From Rhizopus sp. PT2906 (taxonomy: Eukaryota; Mucoromycota; Mucoromycetes; Mucorales; Rhizopodaceae), in contig JAMYHX010000593.1 in the NCBI GenBank assembly GCA_025529335.1, positions 1 to 23,288 of the forward strand: DNA of 23,288 nucleotides. Reading direction: 5' to 3'. The notes beneath the pieces are model-generated. The model was given only the letters and a program-made list of their open reading frames with translations. It ran no database searches and was not told the DNA's origin. Every line of letters begins with the position of its first letter. Positions within the stretch are counted from its first letter, which is position 1. Shown in pieces: positions 1-7,964 of the stretch. A program made the position numbers and the translations under genes.

Positions 1-1028
1 ATTTTTTTATGTATTCAATCATATCTAAAGAAATTTGTAAGCTTGTCATAGTTACTAAATTACTACTTACCCTGAGTGGTACCTCGTACTCTTGATATTT
101 TCTTTAGGATTGCTTGGTTAACTTTCGAATCCCTCGCCTTCATGGGATCAGATGCTTTAGAACAAGGCGAAACGAAAACTTCGTCAACTAGTGACCTTTC
201 ATAAAGGCGATCAACCATTGTCTGAAGAAGACGGATGCGAACTTCTTCGCTTTCTTCTCCAGGGGATTTCCTTGCATATCCTATTACTTGAAAGTCATCA
301 CCTTTGATCTTCATGATGTGCGATTTATAGGCAGGAAGGTAATTGATAATGTTTAAACAGACGCTATCTACAAAACAATTAACGTCAGCGCATCTTCCGC
401 TTGGTCGCCACATATATCTTACTCATAAGCTCTTTTTCCAGGACATACAACGTGTAAATCTTTAATTTCGCCCCAGAGTTACCCTTCATGGCTTTTCGGC
501 TTTCTTTACTCTCAGTAAGGGCCAGCTTGCGCTTATAGCACCATTTAGCGAAGGAAAGAACAGACTTTTTTTCAAAAAAGTTGGTGAAGTATGACACATT
601 AGCCATCACTTCGTTCATTGTCAATTTTTGTTCTTTGTAGTGGCTATTGCCTGGCTTGATGGGCAAATGCGTTTCATTTAGAAACTGCACTACTTGTGTC
701 TCAGACGCTGCATTTTAAAAAAATAAGTTGTTGTTTACAATTGCTCATGCAGCTTACATAATATTTCATTTGAGGCTTTCTCAAGCGCATTTGTTGGAGC
801 GCTGATGGCATATCTTTGGTAAGTGAATGGATCTCCATTGATTTTTACAATTGAATTTAAGAATGGCATCTTCGGATCCTTTTCGTAACAAATATCAATT
901 TCGCCAAAATCAGCAATTTTCTGCTCATAGCGAGCAGCGTTTTCGGGGTGAATTCGACGCAGAAAAGCATGCATAAAGCTTGGTCGCGAGTGATAATCAT
1001 TTTTATTTTTTGTAAGAGAAAAAAGCAC
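1..1028 (-). CDS. Partial multi-exon gene, resolvase-like segment, mobile-element-associated
   Basis: Four exons can be joined in one frame: about 1028-758, 707-423, 367-71 and 24-1. The introns 757-708, 422-368 and 70-25 all start GTAAG and end AG. The joined product is over 300 residues and runs off the window. Its third exon contains VIGYARKS followed by acidic/Arg residues, then VFVSPCSKASDP and ARD, and ends ISRVRGTTQ. The spacing of YARxS, the later S..S and R-D, and the following helix recalls the catalytic N-domain of serine recombinases (YxRxS...SG...RP...DRLSR). That likeness is my inference; the 200 residues upstream are not recognised. No convincing start exists: the frame opens at the edge of the 21-bp minisatellite, so the 5' end is truncated or lies in another exon. 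I could not find a stop inside the joined exons. Confidence 0.5.
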
Positions 1029-1053
1029 TGAAGCAAAGCTTCCATTTTGTATA

Positions 1054-1137
1054 TGTCCATTTTCTTGTGTATCATGTCCATTTTCCTATGCATCATGTCC
1101 ATTTTTTTGTGTATCATGTCCATTTTTCTATGTATCG
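1054..1137. repeat. 21-bp minisatellite, four units
   Basis: Exactly four 21-bp units beginning TGTCCATTTT and ending TATCA or TATCG. A degenerate partial unit precedes them from about 1040. As the unit is a multiple of three, one minus-strand frame reads through it as a heptapeptide repeat (MDMIHKK-like), but no gene context supports translation. A further 1.3 units lie at 1597-1623. Confidence 0.9.
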
Positions 1138-1596
1138 TGTTGATACCCTTTTGGTATCTTGTACTCTGCATGTCTTATGCAAGTTTTTATGATTTATGAT
1201 TTATCATATATCATTTATCATATATCATTTATCATATATCATTCATTATTTATCATTCATTATTTATCATTCATTATTTATCATTCATCATTTATTTTAT
1301 ATCGCATATTTACTTATCCAAACAGTATAAATATCCCCAAATTATTCTTGAAATAAACGACATCTTAAGACTCAATCTTCTGATCACAATAACTTTTCTT
1401 ATATCTTAAGCAACATTTTGCTTATATAACTTCTTTATTTTATCTTTTTACTTTATCACTCAAGACTTAGCATTATATTGCTCTATATTGATCTTATATA
1501 AAGATCTGGTGGTCACAACAATAACAAATCCTATTTATAAAACTTACTTTTAACCTTACTACTAACACTTTTCCCCTTACTAACACCCAATAACAA
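1138..1596. mobile_element. LTR-like insert splitting the minisatellite
   Basis: The insert begins TGTTG and ends AACA(A), the usual TG...CA style of an LTR. It holds a TATAAATA box near 1327 and an AATAAA near 1351, and sits exactly between two minisatellite units. It contains no coding sequence. No clear target-site duplication is visible (at most TGT), so a solo LTR is only the best guess. Confidence 0.35.
1185..1297. repeat. AT-rich tandem repeat (TTATCAT/ATTCATT type)
   Basis: About 110 bp built from the repeating words TTATCATATATCAT and ATTCATTATTTATC, inside the LTR-like insert and just upstream of its TATA box. A simple tandem array with two alternating unit types; the short ORF across it is an artefact. 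Confidence 0.85.
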
Positions 1597-1623
1597 TGTC
1601 CATTTTTTTGTGTATCATGTCCA
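1597..1623. repeat. Detached minisatellite unit
   Basis: One full 21-bp unit identical in type to those at 1054-1137, plus the first six bases of another. Removing 1138-1596 makes the array continuous. The mariner-like left end follows immediately. Confidence 0.85.
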
Positions 1624-1648
1624 AATGAATGGCCAAAGTAAAAAAGTG

Positions 1649-1707
1649 ATTGGCCGAAATAAAAAATACATTTGTCCCTTTAGCCGAAGACAAGTTGGCG
1701 CAAAAGC
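1649..1707. repeat. Left terminal inverted repeat (inner part)
   Basis: TTGGCCGAAAT through CCGAAGACAA (1650-1693) is the inverse complement of 3253-3297, with GTTGGCGCAAAAGC (1694-1707) following directly. A degenerate second version of the TGGCCAAAGTAAAAAA portion lies just outside at 1630-1646. Confidence 0.85.
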
Positions 1708-1771
1708 TGCCATTAAGCAATTGGCATATAGAGATAACACTTTGTTAAAAAAAAAAAAAAGGGGGATAGAC

Positions 1772-3153
1772 TTAGAAAGGAGCTTTATTGAAGCGGTTGA
1801 TGATTTGACGCTTGGAATGACTACAGAAGCCATAAAGATCACTGATGAGCACATCGTTACAGGCATCTGCAATTCTACTAGATAGATTTTCTCTGTCATC
1901 AATCGATCGCGCTTTATTTTTCCTTTAATTATGGCCCAAAATTGTTCAATTGGACTTAACTCGGGCGAGTAAGGCGGCAGGTGCATGATCCTGTATCCTC
2001 TGCTTTCAATCTTGCGAATCATAGGTTTTGATTTATGAATAGAAACATTATCAAGGACTAAATAATGTCCTTTCATACCATCATCCATATCCATTATGTC
2101 AAGGAGCTTGTTAATGAATTTAACAAAATGAGCAGTTGTAGTGCCTCTAGCTACTGATTTATTACTCATGTCGTCATCCTCAGTTGACATATCAGCTTTG
2201 TCGATTTCAGCTGCAGCTCTTTTCTTTCCACTGTTGGATTTTCTTTTCTTCTTAGTTGCCTCTGTCTCTCTTCTTGATGGAGGCTTTTTCATAACAATAT
2301 GCATGACAGTGGATGAATGTATGGCGCCAATCACAGTATGAGAGGACGATCTAGTTTTTGGCTGTTTTACTATAGCAGTGCTTCCAGATTTTGATCTAGC
2401 CTAGTTATATCTCATGTTGATATTGAATCCAGCTTCGTCGATGAGAATACAGTTTCTTGTATAATCCAGATCAGAGCCCTTCCATTTCATAAACCATTCA
2501 TACCTCGTTTGTAGGTTCTCTGCTGAATTCCTCACTTCAGCCTCAAAAACAGGCTTCTTGATTGTTATGAACATTGTATTTCTCAAGTGATTGTTGAATT
2601 GAGACTTTGATATGGTGAAGTCTTCAGATTTCTTCGTCAAACTCCCCGTAATGTCATCTGAGACTAGCCGCGGGTCGTTGTCCAGAAGCTCATTAATGTA
2701 CTCGTTGTGTGCAGTCGTAAATAAGCTTTTTGAACCACTGTTTTGTTCTGACTTTTTATAAGCAATGTCTTCTGTTTCATTGTAAAGGTGCCACCATCCC
2801 ACAGCCGTGCGGTAATTGATGTTCAAGTCTCTTGCAACTTTACTCACTACACCGCGCTTCACTGGTTGCTCAAGCATGCGATCGATAAAAGTTTTCCTTG
2901 TGAAGTCGCTGTAGTTGTTGTAAGGGCTGGCTTGCTTGGGCTTTTCAGATCTTGGCTGATTTTTAATCGAAACTTCCTCAATCATCTTTTCGGAACGCTT
3001 AACACTCAAGCATTTTTCTCTACTAGTAATATTCTCAAGGATAATGCTAGGATTGATAACATCTGACAAAATATCTTCCATTGGATCATAAGCTTTTTCA
3101 CCTTGTTCGTTATAAAGGTTTTCAAACCTATCTTCGTAGAAAAAAGTGCTCAT
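1772..3153 (-). pseudogene. Tc1/mariner DD34E transposase, broken
   Basis: Cut-and-paste transposase of the DDE superfamily. It reads from ATG at 3153 (MSTFFYED) in one frame. An N-terminal helix-turn-helix region lies near residues 95-125 (KVARDLNINYRTAVGWW), the first catalytic Asp in ILIDEAGF, the second in LVLDNVSIH and the Glu in PPYSPELSPIEQFW. There are 34 residues between the second Asp and the Glu, hence DD34E. Two lesions are visible: an in-frame TAG at 2401-2403, where relatives have an aromatic residue (W/F), and a one-base shift near 1890. After the shift the native C-terminus continues in another frame (SSRIADACNDV ... RFNKAPF) to a stop at 1772-1774. All three catalytic residues survive, so inactivation looks recent. 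Confidence 0.9.
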
Positions 3154-3216
3154 TATGCGTAAGAGAAGGAGGTGATAAAGTCGAACTCAAGATATATATA
3201 ACGTAAATAAGATATT

Positions 3217-3314
3217 GCTTTTGCGCCAACTTTAGTTAGTGCTTAGTGGCGTTTGTCTTCGGCTAAAGGGACAAATGTATTTTTTATTTCGGCCAAATTC
3301 TATAGGTTTGACTG
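3217..3314. repeat. Right terminal inverted repeat
   Basis: Inverse complement of the left repeat, in two blocks: 3253-3314 (outer) and 3217-3230 (inner, GCTTTTGCGCCAAC). A 22-bp segment at 3231-3252 separates them and has no counterpart on the left, so one end has gained or lost 22 bp. Confidence 0.85.
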
Positions 3315-3316
3315 TA

Positions 3317-4296
3317 TTTATATTCCATTTAAAAACCAACCAATCCGTGACGTCCCCTTGCCCTGCTTGATATTGAAATATGCGGCACCATCTCACCTAA
3401 CTATCTTGAAAGCTATGTATTGCTCCTATCTTGAGATTAACTATTGAAATAATGAATATCACACCTTAAATGTAAACCCTTTACTCAATTGCGTAATTGT
3501 CTTCATTTTTTAAATGGAGTTCGTTTATTGTGCAATCTTGCAGTAATATCACGTAGAATGAGTGTATTAGAATCACTTGCACACAAAGCAATATCTCAGA
3601 TATATAATGTTTATGTATAGAGATTGCATGTTCAGCTTGGAAGAGGAGAGAATGATACAACCAATAAATACAAGAGAGAGGTGGTATTAAACTAGACAGA
3701 TGATCTAAAGACATTAATAATACTTTTGCTGATTAAATATAATATATATGAATATTTGCACGGCATTAAAAGGAGTGTAGGTGATATATAATTACACTGA
3801 GCTTATGATCTGGGTTATGATACTGCTTTTACCATAAGAAGGATTATCTTTAAAGAAGTGTATCCTTTAAGAGAAGAAGTAATGATTTATATTCAAAGGA
3901 GAGATTCTGTTTAATTTGGCTTATCATTAAAGGTGTATATATATAATCTTATAATGTATGAATTCATTATATTCATGCTGATTACAATGGTTTATTCCAA
4001 TATCTGTTTTAAGCAGGCACTGTTCTACAATTGCTGGGACAAAGTCCTCTCTTATGGTGGTTTGTCGAAAGCTCAAGACTAGCTTACATAGTCAACGGCA
4101 GAGGTAAGAACTTACGAAAGACCATCAACAGAAGATGAATATATAGTGTCAAGACTACTTTATATTCTTAATAATGTGCATGCTTGGTGCTATCGTCAAA
4201 TCCTCTCCCCAGCTACTTCTCTCACGCAAACGTAATGAGTAATAAAAACGCGTCATTTATTAACCACCTTTTTCATTTATATTTATTTATAATAAA
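3317..4296. other. Intergenic, no gene seen
   Basis: AT-rich sequence right of the mariner element. The short ORFs have biased, low-complexity products, no splice-linked partners and no recognisable motif. No tRNA- or rRNA-like segment was found. Confidence 0.6.
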
Positions 4297-4825
4297 AGCG
4301 TACTCCTTTCAGTCCTCAAGACAATAAAGTCTTGATTAACAGGATCAACCACGGGAAGGTAAGAGTACATATGATCCCAAAAAAAAAAGAAGGTATACAC
4401 TGAATGTCAATGATGTATATACCTTGTAAAAAGTGATGATGTATCAAGACTGAACTTATACATCTGAAAAACCTAGAAAGTACAAGCTGAACAGCCCCAG
4501 ACAAGTCTGGATTGACAGACTGCCAACAGGTAGCTATCAATAGGCCCCAACCTCGTCTACCAGTCGTCTCGCAAGCTCAGAAGATGGCCTTGACTCAGCA
4601 AACTACCCAAAATAGCTTTTGGTTCGATACCGCCTAGTAACAGCATAAGCATTTATTCGAGTAGCCACACTTAGAGAGCATTTCTCTGTTCACAGATAAC
4701 GGGCGAGCGGTTCGTCGGTCACACAAGTGTAGCCAGCCCAGGAATCTGCAAGTCACTTGAATCACCAATATGACCGTACTAGGGTTACAGCGTGAACAGA
4801 GAGCGTATTCAGTCCTCTAAAGGAT
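4297..4825 (+). other. Inverted-repeat-rich island, candidate structured RNA or non-autonomous element
   Basis: This stretch is visibly less AT-rich than its surroundings and dense in perfect inverted repeats: 4316-4335 (7-bp stem TCAAGAC/GTCTTGA), 4390-4425 (8-bp AAGGTATA/TATACCTT), 4438-4464 (7-bp GATGTAT/ATACATC), 4497-4510 (CCAGA/TCTGG) and 4683-4802 (11-bp TCTCTGTTCAC/GTGAACAGAGA). Inside the last are CGGTC/GACCG, ACACAAGTGT and CAAGTCACTTG. A 10-bp direct repeat TTCAGTCCTC, with GCGTA just upstream, occurs at 4308 and again exactly 500 bp later at 4808. No ORF is credible. It could be a structured non-coding RNA gene, a non-autonomous element or a derived repeat; strand is given by the repeat copy at 13.1 kb. 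Confidence 0.4.
4301..4385 (+). repeat. Dispersed repeat, copy A
   Basis: About 85 bp aligning with 13076-13158 at roughly 75-80% identity by eye, with a 22-bp core identical in both copies (4332-4353 and 13108-13129). The copy contains a 7-bp hairpin at 4316-4335 with loop AATAAA, then CAGGATCAACCA, the complement of the conserved 18S rRNA start. Confidence 0.8.
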
Positions 4826-4973
4826 GAACAGAGCCAATACCAAAGCATCTTCACAGGGAGAAAAAAAGCGAGGAGTATCTGTAAAGAAAAGAAAAAGAAA
4901 AAAAGGAGAAAAAAAAAAAGAGGTAGGTCAGAAATACTCTAAAGCGTTGACTTTCGGTCATTTAAATGACGGT

Positions 4974-5050
4974 GTTCTATTGGCCAATACGTTCCGATAG
5001 CAACCAAAGCGTTAATCTATTGGCTAACGCGTTTCAATAGCAACCAAGGA
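4974..5050. promoter_or_regulatory. Two tandem 40-bp units with inverted CCAAT boxes
   Basis: Units start at 4976 and 5016, each reading TCTATTGGC ... ATAGCAACCAA. Each carries ATTGG (reverse CCAAT, the binding core of the HAP/NF-Y complex) and a dyad CTATTGG/CCGATAG or CTATTG/CAATAG. No gene begins nearby (the next starts at 6190), so a promoter role is a guess. Confidence 0.4.
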
Positions 5051-5060
5051 AGCGCCTCCA

Positions 5061-6189
5061 TTCTTTTATATGCATAAATTTGACGACAAAGAATGTAGAT
5101 ATTAAGGATCTTTTCTTATTCTTCCAATAATTGATGAACTCATTTATTTCCTTGTATATCTTTTTTATTGCTTAGTTAATCATCTCTTTTGATACATTAC
5201 TTCTTTTTTGTTATCAAGATGCACCATGATGGCATATCTAAGCTTCTCATCTTGTAAGCAATTAAAAAGTATTTACATGATAACAATAATTCATAAAGAA
5301 AGCTCTTTAGTTGGCTGCTGAGTTTTTTACCTACATTTTAAAAGTGTCATTTGATTCTACTTTTTCATTTCCTGTGTAAACCAACGTATACCCTTCTAGC
5401 CAAAGTAAATCAATACTAAGTTACATTGTTCTCTCAAGGATCTGATATGCGTAAGGAATGTTTATCAAAAGCAATACCACATTTCAATCATGTCACTTCC
5501 CTTCATCCGCGATAGAACGATAATAATATAGCAAATACCTGTATTAATGAAGTATGCAAATTAAAAATGATGCTTATTTACGATATATATGATCTACATA
5601 CAGCATTTCTTCCGTTTTAAGCAAGCTGACACTCATAGCATCTGTCTGTGTAAATTAACGAACCTTTTATGTCCTGGATGTATACAGGCATTAACTTCTT
5701 TGTTCCTCTCTCTTTTTCTGTAGTATCATTGTAGCAAATTTTTCAATCTCTGTAGACTAATGCGATTCATTTTCTTTTGATCGTTAATGTCGTCATTTTA
5801 CTTAGTAAAAAGGAGAACATATGAATATGTAATGTGCCTGTACACATAATTAATTCTGCAATAAAGTGTAATCAATGCAGAATGACGTCAAGAGTCGGTA
5901 TTCATTAGCTTATCTTTTATCTAATTTTTCTGTTGCTTTGCTTGATATAAAAGCTACAGTTCATAACACCAAAAGTAAAGCTCCCTATTTCACCCGTAAT
6001 AGCTAAAGGTATTAATGCATTTTGACTCTAATTCATTTGTCAGCTTCAATAAGCCAGTCATTTTACTTAAAAAGGCAAGTCTAATATAGCTCAGATGACC
6101 AATCATGAATCAAAAGGCAAATATTTAGGGAAGTTCTAACGGGGGGAAACAAACAACAGTAATTGAGCCCTTTTTCTTATTAAAACATA
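5061..6189. other. Intergenic, upstream of the Pet20-like gene
   Basis: AT-rich, no coding signal on either strand and no repeat matching other parts of the window. Its right end must hold the promoter of the gene at 6190, but no clear TATA element can be singled out. Confidence 0.55.
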
Positions 6190-7012
6190 ATGTTCCTGTG
6201 TAGACATCGTTTAATTTGTCAATTAAACAAATCAAACACGACAAGATATATCACATCACGGTTTGGTTCATCTTCTTGTGACAATGATGCCAAAGAAGTA
6301 AAATTAAGAAATAAAGGACAAGAGAAATCAAACACAAATAGCAGTGACAACAATAGCAAGAAAAAGCCTCTATCATTTGTACCTGTGATTAATATTCCAG
6401 AAAAAGAACTTGCACATAATGCCTTTTTTGCACTTCACAGACCCCTTTTGGGATTATCAAATGAAATTACCAAACCTTTCTTCTCAAGCAGACCACTTGA
6501 AGAAGAGCAACAAGCAGAATGTAAATTAATGCATGCATATACAAAAAAAAGGAGGGAAAGTGCTAATAGTATATCTATTTTCAGTAGATGAATTGCTTGC
6601 ACAATACATGTCTACGCTAGAACCATTTGTTGAACCCTTACCACCAGGAAGTAGTAATAATATCATTACACATCAGCCCTCACAGTCATCATCACAGTTC
6701 ACAGAAGTGTCGATTCAAACTGATCTTGAATATATGGATGATTTGGACTTGGAGTTTACACAGCCACTTCAGACTGAAGATATTGCTCCTACTTCACAAC
6801 TGCCGATATTTCGTATGCCAGAGAGTTCAGATATATTAGACTTTTTAACTACGGTAGAGAGTAAACTACACAGAGAAGGCGCAAAGGTAGAGCAGAAAGA
6901 GACCATAAGATTAAAGAAGTTGGATATCTTAAATAACTCAAGAAGATATACTTCACCAAGATTCTATGCAAGTGGACTACGACGCACACCTTTGCGGTTC
7001 CGCTCAAAATAA
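6190..7012 (+). CDS. Putative mitochondrial Pet20-like protein
   Basis: Two exons, 6190-6520 and 6585-7012. The 64-nt intron starts GTAAAT, has GCTAAT as branch site and ends TTTTCAG; splicing joins ...EEEQQAE to LDELLAQYM in frame. The product is about 252 residues. The first 27 residues are rich in Arg, Ser and Thr with no acidic residue, as in a mitochondrial presequence. A segment around residues 65-95 (SFVPVINIPEKELAHNAFFA, then HRPLLGLS) resembles the Pet20 domain of fungal mitochondrial proteins; this is recognition by eye and moderately uncertain. The middle is Ser/Gln-rich and acidic (MDDLDLEF), and the C-terminus is basic (SPRFYASGLRRTPLRFRSK). No lesions are seen. If not Pet20, it is still likely a mitochondrial protein of unknown role. 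Confidence 0.65.
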
Positions 7013-7137
7013 CATATAAAATAAAAAAAAAAAGCATAATGTTATTTGTCGATAAAAAGGGGACAATGGGATTTATTTTATTAATATTCTACAAGATGAT
7101 ATGAAGTCGCAAGGAAGGCTCAGAATTATATACTTTA

Positions 7138-7380
7138 TTAATTTTCATGCTTTTTTTTTTTTTTTTTTTTTTGAGAATAGATGAGCTCAAGATCTATGAG
7201 AGTAACAACTTTATACTTTTCAGCAAAAGAAGTCTTGTAGACTTTGCCATTCAATAGACGTATAAAGGCTCTTTTGTGATTGACAGCCAGGTTTAATATT
7301 GATGATAGACCGCATGCTATGGAATGATGGTCCTCCGGAGTTATGCCGTCGTCGAATTTGTACAGAGAACTAAAAGACAC
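7138..7380 (-). other. Coding-like fragment of unknown origin ending at a poly(A) run
   Basis: An open frame of about 65 residues with normal protein composition (DDGITPEDHHSIACGL, then LNLAVNHKRAFIRLLNG) runs into 22 A residues on the coding strand (T at 7151-7172). It begins just after a stop, with an AG acceptor-like TCTTTTAG nearby. I do not recognise the family. It could be the last exon of a dead gene or a retroposed 3' fragment; AATAAA lies beyond, not before, the A run, which argues against a normal tail. Confidence 0.25.
7151..7172. repeat. Poly(T) tract, 22 bases
   Basis: An uninterrupted run of 22 T. It marks the 3' edge of the coding-like fragment on the opposite strand. Confidence 0.9.
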
Positions 7381-7760
7381 TCAGTCTACCCATCAGATGT
7401 TTTATTAATGAGTCATTTCTCTCTCTCTCTGTTTATTAATTCAAGAAGTTTTTACATACTTTAAAATCAAGAGGTTTAACAGACATTCTCCGTATAATTT
7501 AGCTTTAATCATGTCCAAAGGCTTCACATCAATTAGTTTATTCTGAGAATAACATGATGTATATCACTCTTATTCATTATTAGCTCTAAATATATGTTTA
7601 TGCTTTTGAATGCATCCATGATTACTACTTGAATTTTGTGCTACTGACAACATTATGAATTTCATTATAAAAAAAGGGGCTATTTTAGCTACGAAATCAT
7701 TCATTTCACTATTATTTCATTCTTTTTCTTTATTAAAAAAGCTTATAACCATCTTTTTAT
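7381..7760. other. Intergenic, no gene seen
   Basis: AT-rich, with a CT microsatellite at about 7418-7431 and no credible coding frame. Confidence 0.6.
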
Positions 7761-7964
7761 TCATGTAAGTAAAAGCGTAGTTAAACTGTTGGAAGCAGTC
7801 TGTAACTAATAATACATCTAATAGATACACCTCTTTGGCTCTTTATTTTTAAAACCAATCTCTATATTTTTAGATCTACACATCAAGCATTTCCAGTAAG
7901 TAAAAGCTTATTTAAACGATGAGATACATCGTTAACTAACAATATATCTTGTAGGTTCACATCT
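7761..7964 (+). repeat. Tandem duplication of an intron-like segment
   Basis: Two copies of about 74 bp, at 7761-7834 and 7891-7964 (130 bp apart). Both begin GTAAGTAAAAGC, contain TTAAAC, then a CTAA branch-like word, ATCT, TAG and CAC.TCT. The right copy is a well-formed intron (GTAAGT ... CTAAC ... TTGTAG) leading into Fanzor relic A, so the duplication probably copied an intron with exon edges. Confidence 0.6.

Larger units (their letters stand above)
1649..3316 (-). mobile_element. Tc1/mariner element, about 1.67 kb
   Basis: Terminal inverted repeats flank a DD34E transposase. The right end is complete: it reads out through GGTTTGACTG at 3305-3314 (inverse of CAGTCAAACC, typical of Tc1/mariner ends) and then TA at 3315-3316, the expected target dinucleotide. 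The left end matches the right only from about 1649 inward; the outermost 18 or so bases are gone or replaced by degenerate sequence next to the minisatellite. The element is therefore end-damaged as well as coding-damaged. Confidence 0.85.

Noticed and set aside
1054..1297. CRISPR-like array
   Set aside because: The units are directly adjacent with no unique spacers, in a eukaryotic genome.
1159..1356. Plus-strand Tyr/Ile/Ser-rich ORF
   Set aside because: It is a translation of the AT-rich tandem repeat.
1610..1885. Plus-strand ORF at the left mariner end (MYHVQMNGQSKK)
   Set aside because: It is made of terminal repeat and antisense transposase sequence.
2141..2341. Plus-strand ORFs across the mariner, glycosyltransferase and Helitron regions
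   Set aside because: They lie antisense to clearly conserved coding sequence and have no features of their own.
4332..4353. Fragment of 18S rRNA gene in inverse orientation
   Set aside because: Only 12 nt match; the flanking bases on both sides do not follow the conserved 18S sequence.
4301..4470. U3 or other C/D-box snoRNA gene
   Set aside because: CAGGATCA, a GTGATGA and CTGA words are present, but the order and spacing of boxes do not match U3 and copy B lacks them.
4620..4631. GGTTCGATACC, similar to a pol III B box or tRNA T arm
   Set aside because: No matching A box, acceptor stem or cloverleaf could be drawn around it.
4781..4791. TAGGGTTA, whose complement could template TTAGGG telomere repeats (telomerase RNA idea)
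   Set aside because: An 8-mer is expected about once by chance in this window on both strands, and no pseudoknot or other telomerase RNA feature could be shown.
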